Assembly (NCBI GenBank): GCA_026075535.2
Contig: AP026545.1
Span: forward strand, 5,022,001 to 5,086,000
Length of the DNA: 64,000 nt
Direction of reading: 5' to 3'
From: Tricholoma matsutake
Lineage: Eukaryota > Basidiomycota > Agaricomycetes > Agaricales > Tricholomataceae
The notes beneath the pieces are model-generated. The model searched no databases. It was given only the letters and a program-made list of their open reading frames with translations, and was not told the origin of the DNA. Of the stretch, positions 58,601-64,000 are shown one piece after another. The first letter of the stretch is position 1, and the number at the start of each line of letters is the position of its first letter. Position numbers and translations under genes: made by a program.

Positions 58601-61600
58601 TTATGGACATAGCTGTTAAGGCATTACAATCCTACAATAACTTATTTAGTCAGTGCCAACACACAGATTACTTGTATCACATGTAATCAATTGATCACTT
58701 GCCTTAGCAACACATCAAATTATGATCAAAGACCGGTTGGAACTGGTCTTTACCCGGTCCATAATTATTTGAAAAACTATGCAACCGGCAAGCGGACCAG
58801 TCCACAACCGCTGCTGCAGAACCTGCAAGACAGACCAGACCGCAGTTGGGTCCGGTTTGGTTGCCGGTTTTTTTTCGGTCCATGCAACTGGACTTTCAAA
58901 CACTACCACTACCCAATAGTGATGCAAATCGACATTCACGCACCAAGAACGATATGGAAACCAAGACGCAACTTCAGACTAACGGACTGGACAGAACTGG
59001 TAAAGACCCTGAAAGACGACCTTGCTAATGCTCCACCGCCCACAGAAATAGCCAGTATACAAGAATTCAACAACAAGCTCAAGACCCTGAATGAGAAGAT
59101 ACAAAATGCCTTCGAGAAACACGTCAAGTTAACAACACCGAGTCCATACTCAAAGAGATGGTGGACGAAGGAACTAGCTGATGAGAAGAAGAAGATGCAA
59201 CAACTCGGAGGGAGGTTGAAATACCATCGCCAGAATGCCCAACACCCAGTACATGCAGAATATTGCTGACAATGCAATCAATATTCAGAAATGATATGAA
59301 CGGCAAAGGCAGAACATTGGGTAGAATGGTTGGAGGGGCTTGACGAATCGAGCGTTTGGCAGGCAAGTAAATTAGTAACGTCACCAGCAACTGATGCAGG
59401 CAGAACTAGAATCCCGACGCTACAAGTAAAAGACCCGATAACAAAACAGGTGATGAGGGAAGCAACGGACAATAAAAGCAAGGGCCAACTCTTTTATGAC
59501 ACATTCTTCCCACCACCAAACCCAAACACAATGGTGGTACCACACAGTTTCCATTACCCAGCGCCACGATGGACTTTCATGAATATCACTGATGAACAGG
59601 TCCATCGAGCGATCAAGAAAATGAAGCCATACAAAGCCACCAGAAGCAGAACCGTCCCAAACTTGGTATTTATAAATGCCAGAGAAGAACTCATCCCACA
59701 TTTAGGTCCACTCTTTCGAGCTACTAACACACTACAATATTATCCACAGGAATGGGCAACTACAGAAACATTAGTCCTGAAAAAGCCAGGAAAACCGGAC
59801 TACTCCTCCCCATCAGCATGGCGACCGATTGTACTATCAGATGGAATGGCATGACTACTCAACAGTTGCCAAATGGACGACATCGTCACCATGTGCAAGA
59901 AATACAACATCCTCCCGGCCAACCACTTCGGAGTGAGACCAGGACGCACCACCACTGACTCAATACACATGCTGACGAAAACTGTGAAGGATGCATGGCG
60001 CAAAGGGCAAGTCGCTTCAACCTTATTCCTAGATGTTAAAGGTGCATTCCCCAGTGTAGACATCAACAGACTCATACACAACATGAAGAAAAAAGGGATA
60101 CCACGTGAGTACACAGAATGGATGGAGAGAAGACTCGGCAATCGACAAACAACTCTATCCTTCGACGACTACCAAACAGCTACATTTTTCATTGCGAACG
60201 GTTTAGACTAGGGAGACCCTTTTTCAGGAATCTGCTACCTGATATATAACGCTGACCTGATGAAAATCCCAATTCTTAGACTAGGTGAATGGATACTACT
60301 ATTTGTAGACGATGCAGCAATAATTGTCATTGGAAAAGATTTCTTCGAGACTCATGCAAAGCTACACAACATCATGAACCGCACGGGTGGTATCTTTGAA
60401 TGGGCTAAAGACCACAACTGTGAATTCGGAATCGACAAATAGATATCACGAGAAGACTCGCCCCAAACCCTTTAAACCCCAGGAAGAGGATACCGACGCC
60501 CAGACGGACCCTGATACTCGGAGACAAACACATACTGTCCAAGGACACAGCTAGATTCCTCGGGGTGATAGTTGACAACAGGTTGAACTGGAAAGGACAG
60601 TGCGCCGTGGCCCTAGCGAAAGGACAAGACTGGCTTATCCAATTTGGCAGACTAACCCGAACGTCCCGAGGAATACACGCAAGATACATATGGCAACTAT
60701 ACCTATCTATTGCGGTTCCACGCATGCTATACGCTGCTGATATCTTTTTGACCCCACAACAGAACATTGGCAAGAGAACAAAGGATGGACGATCAAAGCA
60801 AGCAGCTGTGAACAAGCTAGCCTCGATCCAGAGGAAAGCGGCGCTCATGATCACAGGTGCGATGAAAACTACAGCGACTGACGTAGCAGAGGTCATGGCA
60901 AACCTGATCCCATTCAACTTTCTCATCGACAAGTACTGCCAACGCGCAGCCATCCATCTCGCAACACTACCACCTACGCACCCTCTCCACAAGCCCATCA
61001 AAAATGCGGTGAGCAAACTAGTGAAACACCACGCAACTCCATTACACGACCTTATGCACAGATTTAACATACACCTGCAATCCATTGAAACCATCAAGGC
61101 AGTACGCTTCGACACGGGGTGGAAACCAAAAATCAAAACCAAGACTGCAAGCAATGTTGACAAAGCAATAGAAGATGCGAACAACGATAACCCAGATGCG
61201 AAAGTATTCACAGACGGCTCAGGCATGGAGGGAAAGATAGGGGCAGCAGCAGCCCTATACAGGAATGGAAGAGCTAAAACCATGCTATGATACCAAGTGG
61301 GCTCGCAAAGACACCACACGGTCTACAAAGGAGAAGGCAGAGGGGTGATATTGGCAATGAAACTGATCTCCAAGGAGTGGGGAATACGGTCGGCTATTAT
61401 ATACACTGATAACCAAGCTGCAATTACAGCCACACAACTGACAAAACCCAATCCAGGTCATCATATCTTCGATGCCCTACATGACAACATCGAAGAACTA
61501 CAAAAGAAACACATCACCATACAGTGGATACCAGGACACAAGGGGGTCAAGGGCAACGAGCTAGCAGATGAACAAGCAAAGAAAGCGATAACAGAAGGGA

Positions 61601-63114
61601 GCAGTAACATGTCCGAACTACCAAGAGTACTCAAGAAGGCCCTACCACACAGCAAATCAGTGATAAAATGTGCATACGGGGAGAAACTAAAATGCAATGC
61701 ACAGAAGGCATGGCAGAAATCACCATGATATGAATGGATGAAGAACACCGACCCCACTACCCCATCACGCAAATACATTGACCTCATCATGGACCTACCA
61801 CGGAAGATAGCCAGTATCTTATCACAACTGAGAATGGGACACGCACCACTAGCTAAGCACTTACACCGTATAGGAAAAATTGACTCACCACTTTGTCCAG
61901 ATTGTCAACAAAGCGAGGAAACCGTACGGCACCTCATACTACACTGCACAGCACATCAAGCAGCCAGACAGGCACTGCACAATAGCACAGGTGGCAGAGA
62001 TATAAACATCACAAAGCTCCTTACCACGCCAAAAACTTTACCAGCACTATTCTGTTACATCGCAGCGACAGGACAATTCGGCAACACCTCCGGAGATTTA
62101 CCAATACTGAGTGAAGAACAACAAAGAGGTGGGAAAAGAAGATAGAGGAAGGAATTCAGAGATGGAATAAAAAGACAAAGAAGAGGATTCACACATGGCA
62201 AGCATCCATTACCTTACACCTGGTCATGATACCACTTATTACAGCGCCTACAGTGCTTCGAGAACCACTCCGTGGGCTCTCAAAGCAGATGACAAAGAAA
62301 CTCAGATGGGAAGGACAACACATATTGCACAAATCTTGTATAGTTACTCTCTTACATATGGTTCGCCACAAAAGAGAATAATTTGGAAAAAAAAAAAAAA
62401 GAAAAAAAAAAAAAAAAAATTAAACAGTAATATATAGAAAGTTGGAAAACAAGCCTGAAAATAATTCTGAACATGCTTTGACATCTCAAAGTACATGGCA
62501 TTCACATCCTGGCTGACAGTCATAGGATGAGGGACTTTTGTACCAGGCCGGAGCATTTGGACCTCTGTCTGATAATCTTCATCAAGTACTGAGTTAAATG
62601 GCTGGTGATTCTTTGCACAGCAAAGAGCAATAAGTGCACGATGAGCTGCCTCAGAATATGGAGGACCAGATTTTGCAACCTGAGTGCTTGAGATCCCATG
62701 GCACTTATTACACTGAGCTACACCAAGCTGGAGATTGCTTGTTCCCCCAGATGTTCTGCTCCATGCATGGGTATGGGAGTGAGTTGTTGGATACATTTTA
62801 CAAGTAAATACGAAATTAAGATGGTGTGGGGAGCCATCCTCAGCACATTCACGGATCAGAGAAACATCATAGTGGTCATAGACCTCAGACCTCCACACTG
62901 CCCTTGAAGCAGCTAATAAAAATTGTAACATAATCACAAGGGACAGGGTATAAGGAAACTTACTAATAATATCCTCATCAGGTAAATCCCAAACCTCTAG
63001 ATCAGTCTGTGCACGAATTCCAGGAGCCTCCCTCCATTGGCGACAATGGACTGGAGATGCAACTACTGCAGGGTAGCTGTGAGATTCCGCATCTGAGTGC
63101 TCGGGAGTTGTCAA
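52688..63114 (-). CDS. hAT-family transposase gene, interrupted in an intron by a LINE
   Basis: Eleven exons by my reading: 63114-62964, 62912-62455, then beyond the LINE 54851-54724, 54678-54600, 54554-54420, 54364-54014, 53967-53692, 53636-53414, 53357-53206, 53156-52958 and a last exon ending at 52688. It has a zinc-finger-like CNKCHGI...CC..NHQPFN, the first catalytic region HLVLDGWTAP, the second CMDNASNCDGLA, then CFAHIINLIAK, an acidic insertion, and LTQHVPTQWNSDFDCL. No in-frame stop occurs in exons 1-10. At the last junction the upstream acceptor keeps VDAEQAFSSG (with the catalytic Glu region) but runs out of frame after an extra AC; a downstream acceptor stays open but loses that motif. 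Two introns have GC donors. Confidence 0.82.
55022..56866 (+). pseudogene. LINE ORF1, Gag-like protein with zinc knuckles
   Basis: A single 614-codon frame from ATG 55022 (MSQPASTTPQTRQKTN) is interrupted only by three TGA (55823, 55892, 56213). The N-terminal half is coiled-coil-like (MDDFKDEFKETAEQLTQATQ). After the third TGA come clustered knuckles: RCLKCQKFGHYVPDC, CACCGEQHRTSQC and a further CCTNC..H..C segment. TGA 56213 stands where RCLKC proteins normally have an arginine. A proline/glutamine-rich tail ends at TGA 56864-56866, overlapping the ORF2 start by 8 nt. The protein would bind LINE RNA. Confidence 0.85.
57586..58913. repeat. 8-bp target-site duplication CCACTACC
   Basis: CCACTACC is repeated exactly at 57586-57593 and 58906-58913 around the element. 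Removing the insert restores the ORF2 reading KMDHYPIVMQ. The inserted length plus duplication is 1,320 bp, a multiple of three. Confidence 0.93.
57594..58905. mobile_element. non-autonomous hAT element, copy 2 (1,312 bp), inside LINE ORF2
   Basis: It has the same terminal repeats as copy 1 (TAGTGTTTAAAAGTCC / GGACTTTCAAACACTA), the same CCGGT-rich subterminal zones and the same 158-bp internal array. Differences from copy 1 include a 14-bp longer block near 57685 and several CpG-type C/T or G/A changes (for example CACGGTTG versus CATGTTTG). No coding capacity. It splits the endonuclease and reverse transcriptase parts of the LINE. Confidence 0.93.
62388..62419 (+). repeat. LINE poly(A) tail
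   Basis: A run of A interrupted by one G, directly followed by the target duplication. It fixes the LINE 3' end and plus orientation. Confidence 0.9.
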
Positions 63115-64000
63115 TGGTGTGTGAGGAAGGGATCCAGGTGTCGTTTCTTGGCTTCTTGAGGTTGTACCGTGAATCCCAGGGGTATTCCCATGGCTAACAG
63201 GTGTTGGTCGTTGGCTAGAACCTCAACCACGCTGACTAGAACTCCTGGGTGGCATGGGGGTAGGGAAGAAAGAATGTGTCGTTGAATATCAGTGGAGTTT
63301 CAAAATAGCTATATATAGCTGTGCCTACACACGCATGGGCCACACCGCACTTACTGCACCCATACCCATCTTTCACCAATAGCTCCTGCATCTGAGAAGA
63401 CCTGCAATTGCAGGCTCCCTCAATTACAGGAGCTAAGTGGAGGAGTAGGCAGTGGGGTAGGGAATCCACCACCCCATGAGCAGTTGCTCGCAGGCGTGGG
63501 TGTCATCTCATAGTGGGGTAAGGGATCTACCACCCCACGAGCAGTGGCTCATGGCGGTGGGTGTTGTTCATGGGTGAGCATGGTAGATAGTATACATCCT
63601 AAAGAAAGAAAATATTGTTAGTGAATAAAACACACAAAAGAAGAAAAAAACGTATCTGGGGTCCAAACGACATGTCATTCATGTCGTTTGGCCCCCCTCC
63701 ATGCACTCATTCCTCCTATTGTTGTTGTTCCATGCACCATGCACCCCACTGGCACGTCGTCCATTGTGGGTGTGGTGTATCGTCTGTCATGGGTGTGGTG
63801 CATCATCCGTCGTGGGTGTGGTGGTGGTGGTGGCCCACCACCTCTCTCCCCCCTCCCTGCCATCTCCCACTGGGTCCTAGGCATCAGCACCCACAATCTA
63901 CCCTGCGAGGGGCAGGTACTGGGCATGCCTGGGCCTGTAGGCATGTTGTGGGGGTCGTAGTGCCTAGGTCAAGGGGGTTAGGAGGGTGTTAGTGACATGG
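63115..64000 (-). other. upstream region of the hAT element, 5' UTR introns and repeats
   Basis: Minus-strand sequence upstream of the transposase start carries GC-rich blocks with a repeated ACGAGCAGTGGCTC / GAGCAGTTGCTC motif. An intron-like stretch (about 63596-63655) has an acceptor TTTCTTTAG|GATG; its donor side is unclear. Equivalent blocks and introns occur in the derivative at 16992-18670, so I read this as transcribed leader of the hAT element. No element end is seen before the window stops. The remainder, to 64000, is low-complexity GTGGTG/CCACCA-rich sequence without a gene. Confidence 0.45.
63663..63691. repeat. perfect 12-nt hairpin CCAAACGACATG / CATGTCGTTTGG
   Basis: A perfect 12-nt inverted repeat with a 5-nt loop (TCATT) lies next to the leader-intron boundary of the hAT element. 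Counterparts with different but compensating stems are at 17899-17929 and near 18130-18170. Confidence 0.75.

Larger units (their letters stand above)
56859..62145 (+). pseudogene. LINE ORF2: endonuclease, reverse transcriptase, RNase H
   Basis: Starts at ATG 56859 inside ATGTCTGA, so its first codon overlaps the ORF1 stop. The APE-type endonuclease reads QNINKS, VCVIQEPY, then after a one-base shift near 57290 WLGDFNHHHPLWDE; its end is broken by the hAT insert. RT shows VLKKPGKPDYSSPSAWRPI, motif A FLDVKGAFPSVD, motif B GLD-TAG-GDPFSG, and motif C FVDDAAIIV. A shift near 60440 follows. RNase H residues are visible in KVFTDGSGM, GVILAMKL, YTDNQAAI and WIPGHKGVKGNELADEQAKK. A C-terminal zinc motif, LCPDCQQSEETVRHLILHC, ends the protein. 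TGA stops lie at 56967, 59267, 59297, 59852, 61288 and 61726, with TAG at 60209. Confidence 0.85.
54878..62419 (+). mobile_element. non-LTR retrotransposon (LINE) with APE, RT and RNase H
   Basis: The element is bounded by target duplications and ends in a G-interrupted poly(A) tail (62388-62419). It has a short 5' UTR, ORF1 (55022-56866) and an overlapping ORF2 (56859-62145). A 1,312-bp hAT element interrupts ORF2. Apart from that insert the LINE is about 6.2 kb and looks full-length. RNase H plus two CCHC-rich ORF1 fingers suggest a Tad1/I-type clade; the clade assignment is inference. It is dead: several TGA stops, one TAG and two frameshifts. Confidence 0.88.
54866..62429. repeat. LINE target-site duplication AATTAAACAGTA
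   Basis: AATTAAACAGTA is found at 54866-54877 and 62418-62429. The first two A may belong to the poly(A) tail, so the duplication is 10-12 bp. It falls in the hAT intron between exons 2 and 3. Confidence 0.85.

Noticed and set aside
63675..63992. Proline/histidine-rich open frames at the right edge
   Set aside because: They translate low-complexity CCACCA/GTGGTG sequence on both strands and have no protein-like features.

Overview
The window looks like a filamentous basidiomycete (Agaricomycetes) nuclear contig. The evidence is intron-dense genes with short (~45-60 bp) introns, F-box proteins of the mushroom type, a fungal PQ-loop transporter, and agaric-type Helitron, chromovirus, LINE and hAT elements. 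All calls come from reading the sequence; no database search was run.

Layout. (1) 1-20,000 is a transposon-rich, CpG-poor block. It holds a decayed zinc-cluster-like gene (339-1434), degenerate short repeats (1480-2640), and a large Helitron (about 4.7-19.85 kb) split by a Ty3/Gypsy chromovirus (8298-14333) and a non-autonomous hAT-like element (16992-18670). (2) 20,880-50,400 is a compact host gene block. In order it carries a G-patch protein, an F-box protein, a vacuolar PQ-loop transporter divergent from prohibitin-2, MSH5, a mitochondrial phosphate carrier, two tandem ABM-fold paralogues separated by a MITE, a TPR/F-box/LRR protein (Pof3/Dia2-like) divergent from CDC37, a hypothetical gene, an AAGAB/p34-like adaptin-binding protein, a methyltransferase, and a short-chain dehydrogenase. 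(3) 51,100-64,000 is a second transposon stack. A multi-exon hAT transposase gene on the minus strand carries a LINE in one of its introns; that LINE carries a 1.3-kb non-autonomous hAT element, and a second copy of the same element lies just beyond the hAT 3' end.

Main result. Nearly every in-frame stop inside the Helitron, chromovirus, LINE and zinc-cluster gene is TGA. At least a dozen of these sit where the family motif has arginine, which points to CGA-to-TGA, i.e. C-to-T change at CpG. I count about 30 TGA, one TAG and no TAA outside frameshifted stretches. The two chromovirus LTRs also differ mostly at CpG sites. Host genes and the hAT gene lack such stops. This is the footprint of CpG-directed C-to-T mutation (methyl-cytosine decay or a RIP-like process) acting on several transposon classes.

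The host genes are mostly housekeeping: chaperone, mitochondrial inner membrane, vesicle coat assembly, meiotic recombination and ubiquitin ligase adaptors. They do not form a single pathway. No CRISPR, rRNA or convincing tRNA was seen.
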